From an uncultured Clostridia bacterium (GTDB taxonomy: Bacteria > Bacillota > Clostridia > Christensenellales > Borkfalkiaceae), in contig CANQAZ010000006.1 of the NCBI GenBank assembly GCA_947589555.1, forward strand, positions 1-44,805: DNA of 44,805 nucleotides, read 5' to 3'. This document shows, piece by piece, positions 19,981 to 29,476 of this stretch (within the stretch, counting starts at the first letter, position 1; the number at the start of each line of letters is the position of its first letter). The notes beneath the pieces are model-generated. The model ran no database searches. It was given only the letters and a program-made list of their open reading frames with translations, and had not been told where the DNA came from. The position numbers and the translations under genes are program-made.

Positions 19981-22900
19981 ATGAAAAAGTTGATGACGTC
20001 CACGATCATTTTGTTGCCACTCATCATCCTTGCCATTTTGCTCGTGAGCGGTGCCATCAAGGCGCTCATGACACATATCTACGTGGATATGGTGGAATTT
20101 GTTGATGACGACACTTTGGTGCTCATCATGGACGACGAGGAGAATCCTCCTGCCGAACAACTTGAAGTCAACGTGTTGCCGCTCAAAGCGGAGAACCGCG
20201 ACCTCATCTTCTCGATGGACGACGAGAGCATCGCCTCCGTGGATGCAAGTGGCAGGGTTGTTGCAAAGTTTTACGGCGAGACATACGTCAACGTCATGAG
20301 CGCGGAGGATAACCTGAAAAAGGATCGCCGCCGTGTGCTCGTGACCGACGATGCCGTGCATAAAATCGAGATCACCGAGGATTGCCCGACCGATATGTAT
20401 GAGGCAAACACGGAGCAACTTGCCGCCGTGATCTATCCGCGGGAGGCAAAGGAGGGGGGCATCAAGTGGACGACTTCAAACCCTGAGATCCTCGCCATCA
20501 GTGAAACGGGCATCATAGAGGCAAGGGGGTATGGCGAAGCGACCATCACCGTCACCTCTGTGGAGAATGAGGAGATCTCCGATTCCGTAACGATCAAATG
20601 CCACAGCGCAATCGACGAGATCAAGACCGAGATGGGCGTCAGGCGCGTCGAGACGGCGCTCGAAACGGCACAATTCCCCAAGATCATACAGAGCCCGCTC
20701 GAAGCGGACGTCACGATCGCCTATACCTCCGATCATCCCGACATCGCCACGGTGGATGAGAACGGGCAGATCACATTTTCCAAAGCCGGCAAAGTCACCG
20801 TTACGGCGACCGCTACGGACTTCGGCAACACACAGGCGTCTACTTCCGTTGAGTACGTCTCCACGCTCCACTACTACCGTCTGCCGCTCTTTGAGAAGAA
20901 GATGTACACCGTTGATTTCGACGAATATTACGACGCAGACCAAAACATCGCGATAAAGCCGCTCGAAATCCCCTTTGCGGCCGGCTTCGAGCCCGAGAAC
21001 ACCAACCGAAGGATCAAAAACGTCGAATACAGCATCTCCTCAAAGAAAGTTCTTAAATTTGACGAGGCAACGGAAACGTTCTATTTTGTCGGCGAAATGC
21101 CCGCCGGTACGGAGGACATCACGGTCACCGTTACGGCGGAGGTCTACGATACCGAAACGAACGATCTCACGGAAAAGGCGGATGCGTTCACCCTCACCGT
21201 GCAACGCAGGGCACAGAGCATCGCCGTCGGTTACAATGGGACGGACAACGCACGGTCCATTGTGCTTTCGGATAAAACGCTCATCTTCGGCACGGATGGC
21301 GGCGCGACGGCTCCCGTCAGCGTATTCCCCGCAAACCATACCGATAAACTTTCCTACGCATTGGAAAACGCAGAAGAAACCGCAACGCTCACCGGCGGTA
21401 CGCTCACCTTCCGGAAGGCGGGCTCGGTCAATGTGCTCGTCTCCTGCAAGTACACGGAGAGCGGCGAGACGCACGCCGAGAGCCGCATCACGGTAAGTTA
21501 TGCGCCCGCCATCGCGGCGGAGCACAAGAAGCCCGTCACCATCACCCCGCCGCAGGAAGAGGGACAACGGCCCGCCAAACAGCAAGTTCTTCTCTCAATG
21601 GAAAACGGTATCAAAGAGGAGGGCATCCTTTACTTTGCCGAGCCTGCGGGTACTACGGTCACCTATGCGGTCGAAGACGCGGCGAATGCCGCCGTCGAAC
21701 TCCAAGCCGTGGACGGCGTACAGCACATCGTGCCCAAAAAGGGCGGCTTCGCCACGATCACGATTACGGTCTCGCCCAAGCCCGCGGCGGCGATTGCGCT
21801 CTTTTCTGCACCGGGAAGCGGCGAGTCTGATGGAATTACGGTCTACACCGTTGAGATCTACGTCGATAAGCACGTCTCGGCGGAGGATCTTTCCGTGAAG
21901 TTGAACGGCAAACCTGCGACGGGTTCGCTCTTCGGCGCAACGGGCACAAGTGTTTCCTATGAATTTACTGCCGCCGATACCGATTCCGCCATGTCGGGCA
22001 AGGTGCTGTATATCACGTACAACGGTCTTACTGTGCCCGCATCCGGCGAAGAGAACAGCGCGACGGCGAGCGGCAACATTTCCTTCCCCGGGAATATCGA
22101 CTCGCTAGCAGTCACCTTCGGCGTGAAGTACAGCGACAAGGCGATCGGGATCGGCGCGAAGGGTGCCCTTCCCACCGTTATGCGCACACTCAAACGCAAT
22201 GCGGAGAGCATTGCCTTCCAATATCGTGAAACGAACGTCAGCACGATCACAACGGCGAGAAATTCGCTCACCTTCAAGACGGCCGAGGCTACCAATGACG
22301 CCGAGGTCTATGTCAAGATCGGGCCCGACAACCATACGGACACCCCCGTGTACTCTTTGGCGGGCGAGCAGGACGGCGCGAAGATCACGCCCCGAGGCGT
22401 TCTCACATTCACGGGCAACACGGCATGCACCGTCACGGTTCAGATCCGGCTCCGCGGCTTGGACGGCGCGATCAATGATGCCTTTACCAAAGATATCGAA
22501 GTCAACTATGCGCCCCGCAGCGAAGGGGATACGATCATCACTCTTCCCGCCGACGACGGCAATAAGTTTCTTCTCTCAATGACGGATACCGCCAAGATAG
22601 ACTATGTCGTGCCCGCGGGAGCAACGGTAGATTGCACGTCGCAGAACAAGGTTGTGTCGCTTGCCGAGAAAAACGGCGAATGGACGATCACGCCTCAAAA
22701 GGGCGGCTTTGATACCGTCATGTTCAAGGTGAATGATACAACGTACACCATCTACATCTATGTTGATCGCACCGTAGAAAGCGATTTCACCGTTGAAATG
22801 AACGGCGAAGAGGTTTCGCAATATTACAGCACTACGCAGGACGCTGTTCCCTTCGAGGTCACCGTAAATTGCGCAGAAGGCGCCATGACGGGCAAGCAGA

Positions 22901-25900
22901 TCTATGTTAAATACGGCGAAACCATACTGACGGGCAAAGAGGGCGAAACCACCTTCAAGCGCGATGGCGAAGGGATCAACTTCTCAGGCCTCGCCACACT
23001 TCCCGTCACCTTCGGCGTACAGTATGCGGAAAGCGCAAAAGATTACGGCAAGACGGGCGAGATCAAGGGCGTCTCCGCCTCGCGCACCATCGCGCGCAAC
23101 GCGACGGGCGTCACCTTTTTCTACAAGGGCACGAAGGTCTCTGATGTGACCACCACGAGCGCCACGCTCACCTTCAAGACGAGCGAGACGGCCGTTGCCG
23201 GCGAGGTCTATGTCAACATTCGGCCCGCCGAACACACCGATGCCGTCAACTACTCCTTGACGGGGAGCAACGCAACGATCGATGAGAGTAGCGGCGAACT
23301 CAAATTTACAAAGTCCGATGAGCCGTGCACCGTAACGGTAAAGATCCAACTCGTCGGTATGGACGGCAAGAACTCTGTCGGCGAGGAGATCGAAGTCCAC
23401 TATACGCCTCGCGGGAAACAGGATAAGGAAGTCATTCTTCCCGTTGACGATAAGGCCGAACTCAACCTCCTTCTCTTCATGAACGGAACGGGCGCAGACA
23501 AGGGTAAGATCGTCTATGTCGTGCCCGCCGAAGCGACGGTACAATGCACGACGCAAAACGGCGTTGTGTCGGTCGCCGAGGAAAACGGCGAATGGACGAT
23601 CACGCCTCAAAAGGGTGGCTTCGGCCTCGTCAAGTACAAGGTGACGGGCGGCGGCGCGGATAAGGAATACACCATCAACGTCTATGTCAACCGCGCCGTG
23701 ACGGCGGAAAATTTCAACGTCACGTTCCAAGATACGACCCTCGCGGAAGGCGTCTACGGCACTACAAAGACCACGGTCTCCTTTGAGGTCACCGTAAACT
23801 GCGCGGAAGCGGATGGCGCCATGACGGGCAAGCAGATCTACGTAAAGTACAACGGCGCGATCAAGGCGACGGGCGAGGAAAACAGCGACACCTTTACGGG
23901 CACAATTTCTTTCCCTGTGGAAAGCAGTACGCTCCCCGTCGAATTCGGTGTGCAGTACACGTCCGATGCCTCGGCCTACGAGCCCGAAAAGGGCGACGAC
24001 GTCGCGCTTTCCTCTGTCATCCGCACTCTTGCGCGGAACGCGGAGACCATCACCGTCACTTACGACGGGATTGCGACAGAGAAGATCGTCACGAAGGATG
24101 CCACGATCGACTTCAACGGCACGGTCACGGTTGCGCCCGAAGCGCACACCGATGAAACCATCGCCTACGCGTTGAAAGGCGGCGAAGGCATCGCCACGAT
24201 CAATGGAAGCAAACTCACCTTTCAAACCTCCGGCACGGTCACGGTGCAAGTGCAGACCAAGCGCGGCGACGAGGTCACGCTCTCCAAGTCTATCACGGTC
24301 ACTTACGAGGCTCTCGGCGCCAACCAAGAGATTCGGCTCGGCGCCCAAACCGAAATCAAAAACATCGCCATATCTCTTGGAAAGGACGCCCTCATCTACT
24401 ACACCGTGCCCGAAAGCGCCGCAGTCACCTGCGAAGTTTCGGGCGACGGCGTCATCGGCGGGGGCTACAAGTACGGCGCGGATGACGCCTCCGGCGTCTA
24501 TCATATCACGCCGCAAAAGGGCGGTCTTGCGACGGTCACAGTCAAGGTGAACGGCAAAAACATCGACGAGACCCACACCCTCAACATCTATGTCAACGCA
24601 CCTGTCGCGTCCGATAATATCACCGTCAAATTTGGCGGAAAGGAGTGCACGGAAAACGCCTCCTACGGCACCACGGAGACCGCCGTCTCCTTCGAGGTCA
24701 CCGTAAACTGCGAAGATGGCGGCATGGCGGGCAAGCAGATCTACGTGGAATACAAAAATGGGCAGAGCAAGCGCCTCACGGCCCAAGCGGATCAAACCAC
24801 CTATACGGGCACGATTGAATTTTCGGGCGGCATCGGCGATCTCACCGTTACCTTCGGCGTGGAGTACGCGCCGGATACGGCGAAATACAGCGGCGACCTC
24901 ACGGGCATTGCGTTCGGCGCCACCACAACGCGCAAGATCGAGCGGAATGCGCAGAGTATCGCGGTCAGATATGGTAGCGTGGAGACGGAGAAGATCGTCA
25001 CGCATGAGAGCACCGTCGATTTCCAAAAGGATGTTCAAATCGATGTCTCGCCCGAAAACCACACCGATACGCTTTCCTACGCGCTTCAAAACGGCAACGG
25101 CGTCGCCTCGATAGAGGGTAGCGTGCTCAAATTCACGGGGAGCGGTACTGTCACGGTCATCATCAAGACCATGCGCGACGAAACGGTCACGTTCACCAAG
25201 TCGATCACGGTCACCTACGAAGCCCTCGGCGACAACAAAGAAATTACGCTCAATAGCGATACGCAATACGTCGTCTTAAAGTACGGCTCCGAGGAAGGGC
25301 GCATCTACTACACCGTGCCGAAAGACGCCACGGTCACTTACGCTGTCACGAAGGGGGATAACAAGGTCATCACCACGGACGGCTCCTCCGGCATCTATCA
25401 CATCGTGCCGATGACGGGCGGCTTTGCGACGGTCACGGTCACGGTAGAGGGCGGGAGCGCGGACGCAGTCTACACTATTAACATCTATGTCGATGCGCCC
25501 GTCACACTCAATGATTTTTCCGTTAAATTCAACAACGTAGTTTACGCCGAAGGGGTAGAATTCAAGACCAGCAAGACGAGCGTCGCCTATATTTTTGCCG
25601 TTACAAACAACCATAACGCCAGGGAAGGCAAGGAGGTGCGCGTGGAGGTCAACAACGAGGTTAATGGGGCGCCCCTCTCCTGGAACCGCTTCACTCAAAA
25701 TGCTACGTTCCAATTTGATGGTGAGAAGACGGAGTACACCTTTGTTTTCAGTGTGCAGTACACGTCGGACATGGCCGCTTACGGCAAGTCGGGGGTGGTC
25801 GGCACCGATGACGGCTTCGCCAGCACCCGGCGCACTGTGATAACGACCAACGGGAAACTCAATGCCGCCCCTCATGTGACGTACGACGGCGGCAAATTAC

Positions 25901-28881
25901 AGACGGGCGACAACGTCACCGCCCTCACCTTTGAAGACATCGGCGAGGAGATCACCTTCACGGTCGATAAAGCGAGTTTCGATCCCACCGACTTCCAACT
26001 TTCGGCAATCAAGTTGCAGAATCTCTCAGACGGCGTCGCCTATGTCGGCTTCGGCACGTCAGGCAGTACCTTCACGCTCACGGCGAAGAAGAGCACCAAT
26101 GAGCAGACGATAGAATACCGACTTAACATCGGCTCTCAGCTCTTCAAGTTGAGGATCAACGTAAAGACCAAAGCGCAAGAGATTCAAGTGACTTGCGGCA
26201 AAACCGTCCTCGGCGATGGCCAAAAGTATAAGACCTTGCTCGGCGATCTCACATTCGCCGTCAAGGCTGGAAGACTCGATGGCGAGCCTATCACCAACCC
26301 GGCGTTGGAGTATAAGGTCGATGGGGCGAGCGATTGGCAGTCTTTTGAAAACGGTCAATACACATTGAGCGGTCTTGTGGTCGATGGAAGCGCAAAGAGT
26401 GTGGAATTCCGCACTATGGATGGTAGCGGCGTGAGTTTCACGCTACTGGTCGAGCGCGTCCGCCTCACCGACTTCTCTATGGAAGTCCGTGTCGATCTCG
26501 GTGACGGCAATGCGCCCATTGCGATCGGAAGGGAAAAGAGCATCAGAGGCGTCGGAAGTTTGCAGTATGTGCTTCCCGCGCGTATGACGGGCACCGTCGC
26601 GCTCTATATCGTGGCGGATGGGGAATATCTCGGCGGCTTCGGTACCGATGCCCGGTTCAAAGAGATCATCCCCGCCCAATGGCAATCGGCTGATTGGACG
26701 ATCGAACACACGTTGATCAGTACGGAAAATGAGCGCCTCCCTCACGCCAATATCAACCTCAGGGTTTCCTCTGAAATGGGCGACTCTGCCTCGGTGGAGA
26801 TCGGCGGCGGCGATTGCTGTCTGCCGCAGTGCGTCATTAAGTTCACGTCCGGTACGTCGCTCGCATGGATCGAATTCCCCGGCTTCGATGGCAACAACAG
26901 CACCGATGTCTACAAGGGCTACCAGCAGGTGCGCGTGTTCGCCAAGCACAGTTATTACAAGGTAGGGGAAACGTACAAGGCCGTCGATTATTTCCGCATT
27001 CCCGTCAGTGCGTATGCGGATGTGATGGCGATGAAAGAGAAGAACAAGTTGGCCGATCTCACCGACCTTACCTGGAAATTGACAAGTTATACAGACAATG
27101 CAGAGACCCAAGCCGTCGTCGTCACGCAGATGGGCAGGCAGGTGATCTATAACGGCGTAACGTACAATATTATGGGTGAAGCCGGCGCTGTCACGCTTCA
27201 ACTTCCGTCGCAGGAAGGCGCGGCGACCACCATCGTCAATGCCGACGGCACTTATGCCACATCGACCCGCGTCCCCTGGATCGATACCGTCTCCGAGGCG
27301 GCGGCAGGCTATATCCGCGTCTACTTCGGCGAGTTTAAGGGGCTCTCCGAGTCCGACGTACAAAACGACCTTTTCGGCAACTTCGGCGAAAAGAAGGGGT
27401 GGGAAAAACCCTACAAAGAAGGGCAAAAGGATATCAAAGGGGATCCGGTCAACCCTTCCGCGGGCGCCTTCTCCTTCCTCCGCCTCGAAGGCGGCGACGG
27501 CGCAGTCGGAGGCATCAACGCCCACTTCAACTTCAACGTGATCGAAGATCCCGACTCCAATGCCGCGAATTATTTGGTCAACGTGTTCGATGCAAATGGC
27601 TACTACAAGTATAGTAACATCGTCTTGCAGGAAAATCTCTACGGTGAGGGCGAACTCGGCGCCGAGGGCAAAGAGTACGAGGAAGCCGCTGAAAAAGAAT
27701 TGTTTTTGAAACAGACGGGCAATTTGGGTAAGACCTTATTGTATGGTAACGGCTATCAAGTCAATTTGCAGGCATATAATGAAGTCATACGAAAAGAAAT
27801 AGAGGCTGAGGTTAAGCTATCCGACGGATCTCCGAAATACAAGAACGGATACAACGAAAGTACGGCTGTAACGTTTAGCCGAGCGTATAACGCTGTTATA
27901 AAAGGCGCAAATCCCAATGATAAGCTCAGCGGGAAGATCCAAACTATGGTGTTGCGTATGCAATACGCGTATTACTGCGATTTGTCGTACTACTACAAGT
28001 TTAACCCGTCGAACAAGACGTTTTACACGAAGAATACCGTTTTCTCCTGTATTCCTAAGACTGCAATACAACTTTATTATAACAAAGATGTATTGTACGC
28101 CGAAAATATCGTCATGACGGAATGCGGCACTTCCATTCAGGCAGATAATACGTCAGAGCAGGAAATAAAGATCTATTATAAGGGTTCAATTGATATCCTC
28201 AACTATTTCAATCAGCCTATGCTTTCAAACATGAACGCATTGGTCGGCGGATTTTTCGGTGAAGTTGTACCGAACGTCAAAGATTATTTTGAGTGGCACG
28301 GACAAAATATTGAAGCCGACGCGAGTAGCTTGAGTGGAGCCGATAAGATCTATGTCAACATATTGGCATTTGCCGCTTCCGATTTGAGCGACAAGGTATT
28401 TGTTTGGAATGGCGAAAATTACACCCCGGTGGGCAGTGCAACGTTGGATAACGGCTCGAAAATAGTAAGTAAAACGCTTGTAGATTACATGTCCTACCAT
28501 TATTATGCCGCGACGTATGAAATGGTGGATGCAAGCGGCGAAAGATTGGATAAAGCAACCATAAATTTTGAGAACAATAAGTTTACGGGTAAGGCAGATC
28601 TGAATAACTTGTTTGAAGGCGATCGGATCCGTTTGCAGTGTCAATTCAAGGATGTCGGCGTAAAGAACTACGAGCATATCAAGTGGCACAAGCAAGAGGT
28701 ATATCGTGATAAATCGTTGTTGGAAGGCAGAAAGACGCACTCGGAGGATCTCAGAGATTCGTTGAAAAATACGCAGTGGGCGGATGGCTCGTACGTCGAT
28801 GGTGGTGGGGCGGTACACGCCGCTGCCGAGTTGGCCTCACTCCTTTCCGAGACCGTCATTCCCACCAAACGCGCCTACTAA
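19981..28881 (+). CDS. Giant N-terminally anchored Ig-like repeat surface protein (2966 aa)
   Basis: Probably a very long extracellular protein tethered to the membrane by its N-terminus. MKKLMTS precedes a hydrophobic segment (about 8-30) with no clear signal-peptidase site, so it should stay as an anchor with the rest outside. Residues about 130-205 form a Big_2-like Ig domain (IKWTTSNPEILAISETGIIEA). From about residue 409 five repeats of ~300 residues follow. Their shared blocks are RNAxSI, HTDxxxY, WTITPQKGGF or similar, FEVTVNC, GKQIYVKY and VTFGVQY. Residues about 1955-2966 are not repetitive and not recognised. No C-terminal membrane segment or sortase motif is seen. The start has AGAGG nine bases upstream, and the gap to the permease is 10 nt. 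Part of the 3' end has different base and codon use (27640-28780). Confidence 0.85.
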   Translation: MKKLMTSTIILLPLIILAILLVSGAIKALMTHIYVDMVEFVDDDTLVLIMDDEENPPAEQLEVNVLPLKAENRDLIFSMDDESIASVDASGRVVAKFYGETYVNVMSAEDNLKKDRRRVLVTDDAVHKIEITEDCPTDMYEANTEQLAAVIYPREAKEGGIKWTTSNPEILAISETGIIEARGYGEATITVTSVENEEISDSVTIKCHSAIDEIKTEMGVRRVETALETAQFPKIIQSPLEADVTIAYTSDHPDIATVDENGQITFSKAGKVTVTATATDFGNTQASTSVEYVSTLHYYRLPLFEKKMYTVDFDEYYDADQNIAIKPLEIPFAAGFEPENTNRRIKNVEYSISSKKVLKFDEATETFYFVGEMPAGTEDITVTVTAEVYDTETNDLTEKADAFTLTVQRRAQSIAVGYNGTDNARSIVLSDKTLIFGTDGGATAPVSVFPANHTDKLSYALENAEETATLTGGTLTFRKAGSVNVLVSCKYTESGETHAESRITVSYAPAIAAEHKKPVTITPPQEEGQRPAKQQVLLSMENGIKEEGILYFAEPAGTTVTYAVEDAANAAVELQAVDGVQHIVPKKGGFATITITVSPKPAAAIALFSAPGSGESDGITVYTVEIYVDKHVSAEDLSVKLNGKPATGSLFGATGTSVSYEFTAADTDSAMSGKVLYITYNGLTVPASGEENSATASGNISFPGNIDSLAVTFGVKYSDKAIGIGAKGALPTVMRTLKRNAESIAFQYRETNVSTITTARNSLTFKTAEATNDAEVYVKIGPDNHTDTPVYSLAGEQDGAKITPRGVLTFTGNTACTVTVQIRLRGLDGAINDAFTKDIEVNYAPRSEGDTIITLPADDGNKFLLSMTDTAKIDYVVPAGATVDCTSQNKVVSLAEKNGEWTITPQKGGFDTVMFKVNDTTYTIYIYVDRTVESDFTVEMNGEEVSQYYSTTQDAVPFEVTVNCAEGAMTGKQIYVKYGETILTGKEGETTFKRDGEGINFSGLATLPVTFGVQYAESAKDYGKTGEIKGVSASRTIARNATGVTFFYKGTKVSDVTTTSATLTFKTSETAVAGEVYVNIRPAEHTDAVNYSLTGSNATIDESSGELKFTKSDEPCTVTVKIQLVGMDGKNSVGEEIEVHYTPRGKQDKEVILPVDDKAELNLLLFMNGTGADKGKIVYVVPAEATVQCTTQNGVVSVAEENGEWTITPQKGGFGLVKYKVTGGGADKEYTINVYVNRAVTAENFNVTFQDTTLAEGVYGTTKTTVSFEVTVNCAEADGAMTGKQIYVKYNGAIKATGEENSDTFTGTISFPVESSTLPVEFGVQYTSDASAYEPEKGDDVALSSVIRTLARNAETITVTYDGIATEKIVTKDATIDFNGTVTVAPEAHTDETIAYALKGGEGIATINGSKLTFQTSGTVTVQVQTKRGDEVTLSKSITVTYEALGANQEIRLGAQTEIKNIAISLGKDALIYYTVPESAAVTCEVSGDGVIGGGYKYGADDASGVYHITPQKGGLATVTVKVNGKNIDETHTLNIYVNAPVASDNITVKFGGKECTENASYGTTETAVSFEVTVNCEDGGMAGKQIYVEYKNGQSKRLTAQADQTTYTGTIEFSGGIGDLTVTFGVEYAPDTAKYSGDLTGIAFGATTTRKIERNAQSIAVRYGSVETEKIVTHESTVDFQKDVQIDVSPENHTDTLSYALQNGNGVASIEGSVLKFTGSGTVTVIIKTMRDETVTFTKSITVTYEALGDNKEITLNSDTQYVVLKYGSEEGRIYYTVPKDATVTYAVTKGDNKVITTDGSSGIYHIVPMTGGFATVTVTVEGGSADAVYTINIYVDAPVTLNDFSVKFNNVVYAEGVEFKTSKTSVAYIFAVTNNHNAREGKEVRVEVNNEVNGAPLSWNRFTQNATFQFDGEKTEYTFVFSVQYTSDMAAYGKSGVVGTDDGFASTRRTVITTNGKLNAAPHVTYDGGKLQTGDNVTALTFEDIGEEITFTVDKASFDPTDFQLSAIKLQNLSDGVAYVGFGTSGSTFTLTAKKSTNEQTIEYRLNIGSQLFKLRINVKTKAQEIQVTCGKTVLGDGQKYKTLLGDLTFAVKAGRLDGEPITNPALEYKVDGASDWQSFENGQYTLSGLVVDGSAKSVEFRTMDGSGVSFTLLVERVRLTDFSMEVRVDLGDGNAPIAIGREKSIRGVGSLQYVLPARMTGTVALYIVADGEYLGGFGTDARFKEIIPAQWQSADWTIEHTLISTENERLPHANINLRVSSEMGDSASVEIGGGDCCLPQCVIKFTSGTSLAWIEFPGFDGNNSTDVYKGYQQVRVFAKHSYYKVGETYKAVDYFRIPVSAYADVMAMKEKNKLADLTDLTWKLTSYTDNAETQAVVVTQMGRQVIYNGVTYNIMGEAGAVTLQLPSQEGAATTIVNADGTYATSTRVPWIDTVSEAAAGYIRVYFGEFKGLSESDVQNDLFGNFGEKKGWEKPYKEGQKDIKGDPVNPSAGAFSFLRLEGGDGAVGGINAHFNFNVIEDPDSNAANYLVNVFDANGYYKYSNIVLQENLYGEGELGAEGKEYEEAAEKELFLKQTGNLGKTLLYGNGYQVNLQAYNEVIRKEIEAEVKLSDGSPKYKNGYNESTAVTFSRAYNAVIKGANPNDKLSGKIQTMVLRMQYAYYCDLSYYYKFNPSNKTFYTKNTVFSCIPKTAIQLYYNKDVLYAENIVMTECGTSIQADNTSEQEIKIYYKGSIDILNYFNQPMLSNMNALVGGFFGEVVPNVKDYFEWHGQNIEADASSLSGADKIYVNILAFAASDLSDKVFVWNGENYTPVGSATLDNGSKIVSKTLVDYMSYHYYAATYEMVDASGERLDKATINFENNKFTGKADLNNLFEGDRIRLQCQFKDVGVKNYEHIKWHKQEVYRDKSLLEGRKTHSEDLRDSLKNTQWADGSYVDGGGAVHAAAELASLLSETVIPTKRAY
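21205..25827 (+). repeat. Five tandem ~0.9-1.0 kb coding repeats in the giant Ig-like gene
   Basis: Units start at about 21205, 22195, 23095, 24034 and 24943, and a sixth boundary lies at about 25828. The lengths are therefore about 990, 900, 939, 909 and 885 bp. Each begins with an R-N-A-x-S/T-I-like motif and ends with an F-G-V-x-Y strand. Some DNA stretches are nearly identical between units, for example the stretch encoding WTITPQKGGF at about 22681 and 23591. Confidence 0.8.
27640..28780 (+). other. AT-rich block with different codon use inside the giant Ig-like gene
   Basis: Within the open frame the sequence turns visibly AT-richer and uses TTA, CTA, TCA, ATA, CGA and AGA codons. These are rare or absent over long parts of the other genes. 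The last ~100 bases before the stop return to the GC-rich style. The block encodes a tyrosine- and asparagine-rich region (AYYCDLSYYYKFNPSNKTF). I infer recombination or replacement of the distal part of the protein. Confidence 0.6.
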
Positions 28882-28928
28882 TCCAACCCTCTTACCTTCC
28901 CATCAAGCGCACATACGAAACCCACTTT

Positions 28929-28964
28929 GTAAAATTCCCCGCCCAAATGGGCGGGGAATTTTAC
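28929..28964. terminator. Intrinsic terminator after the ABC/giant-protein operon
   Basis: A perfect 16-bp stem pairs 28929-28944 with 28949-28964 around AAAT. The GC-rich core CCCCGCCC/GGGCGGGG is flanked by AAAATT/AATTTT, so it can act in either direction. Confidence 0.85.
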
Positions 28965-28984
28965 TGCTCTAATCCTCCCGCGGC

Positions 28985-29004
28985 GTAGCCACGGGTAGCC
29001 ACGG
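28985..29004. repeat. 10-bp tandem repeat
   Basis: GTAGCCACGG occurs twice in a row between the operon terminator and the tRNA terminator. No function is evident. Confidence 0.6.
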
Positions 29005-29008
29005 AGGC

Positions 29009-29051
29009 AAAAAAAGCCCCCAACAGAGCCTTTTTACGGGTTCTATTGGGG
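29009..29051 (-). terminator. Intrinsic terminator of the tRNA cluster
   Basis: Read on the minus strand, CCCCAATAGA (29051-29042) pairs with TCTGTTGGGG (29027-29018) through ten pairs, one of them G-U. It is followed by GC and seven T. It lies just after tRNA-Glu. Confidence 0.85.
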
Positions 29052-29059
29052 TTTCAGAG

Positions 29060-29134
29060 TGGTGACCCGTGCGGGAATCGAACCCACGATACCACCGTGA
29101 AAGGGTGATGTCTTAACCTCTTGACCAACGGGCC
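29060..29134 (-). tRNA. tRNA-Glu (anticodon TTC)
   Basis: 75 nt including encoded CCA. The acceptor GGCCCGT pairs with ACGGGTC (one G-U). The anticodon loop reads CTTTCAC with TTC as anticodon. The T-arm has GGTTCGATTCC. It is the last gene of the three-tRNA unit. Confidence 0.95.
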
Positions 29135-29172
29135 GTTGGAATATATAAAAACGGCGGAACGCCGAATTTATT

Positions 29173-29249
29173 TGGTAGCGATGAGTGGAGTCGAACCGCT
29201 GACCTATCGGGTATGAACCGATCGCTCTAACCAACTAAGCTACATCGCC
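29173..29249 (-). tRNA. tRNA-Met, elongator (anticodon CAT)
   Basis: 77 nt including encoded CCA. The acceptor GGCGATG pairs with CATCGCT (G-U at the first pair). The anticodon loop is TTCATAC, which matches elongator Met tRNAs. The tRNA-Ile2 that TilS modifies normally has a CTCATAA loop. Confidence 0.93.
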
Positions 29250-29254
29250 ATAAA

Positions 29255-29331
<77 letters not shown>

Positions 29332-29367
29332 ATGTGAGCCATCCGATTCTCACCGGATAGCCTTTTT

Positions 29368-29396
29368 ATTGTAACGGACTTTACGCCGTTTGTCAA
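29368..29396 (-). promoter_or_regulatory. Promoter of the tRNA cluster
   Basis: On the minus strand, TTGACA (29396-29391), a 17-nt spacer and TACAAT (29373-29368) form a near-consensus sigma-A promoter. An A/T tract lies upstream (29414-29427) like an UP element. The predicted start is about 30 nt before tRNA-fMet. Confidence 0.85.
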
Positions 29397-29441
29397 TCGA
29401 TTTTGCGCTTGAAAATAATTTTTTTTGAAAGAGCGGTTTGC

Positions 29442-29470
29442 TTGTCTTTTTCGGGGGGCTATGCTATAAT
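29442..29470 (+). promoter_or_regulatory. Extended -10 promoter giving a predicted leaderless mRNA
   Basis: TTGTCT (29442-29447), a 17-nt spacer and TGC-TATAAT (-10 at 29465-29470). Transcription should start about 29477, which is the A of the ATG. No Shine-Dalgarno sequence fits between the -10 and the ATG. Confidence 0.75.
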
Positions 29471-29476
29471 ACCCGT

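Noticed and set aside
29173-29249. Middle CAT tRNA as tRNA-Ile2 (the TilS substrate)
   Set aside because: Its TTCATAC anticodon loop and GGCGATG acceptor fit elongator Met tRNA better than Ile2.
29438-29476. TTG start 39 bases upstream of the protein preceding tilS
   Set aside because: It lies upstream of the -10 element, so it should not be transcribed from the promoter seen.
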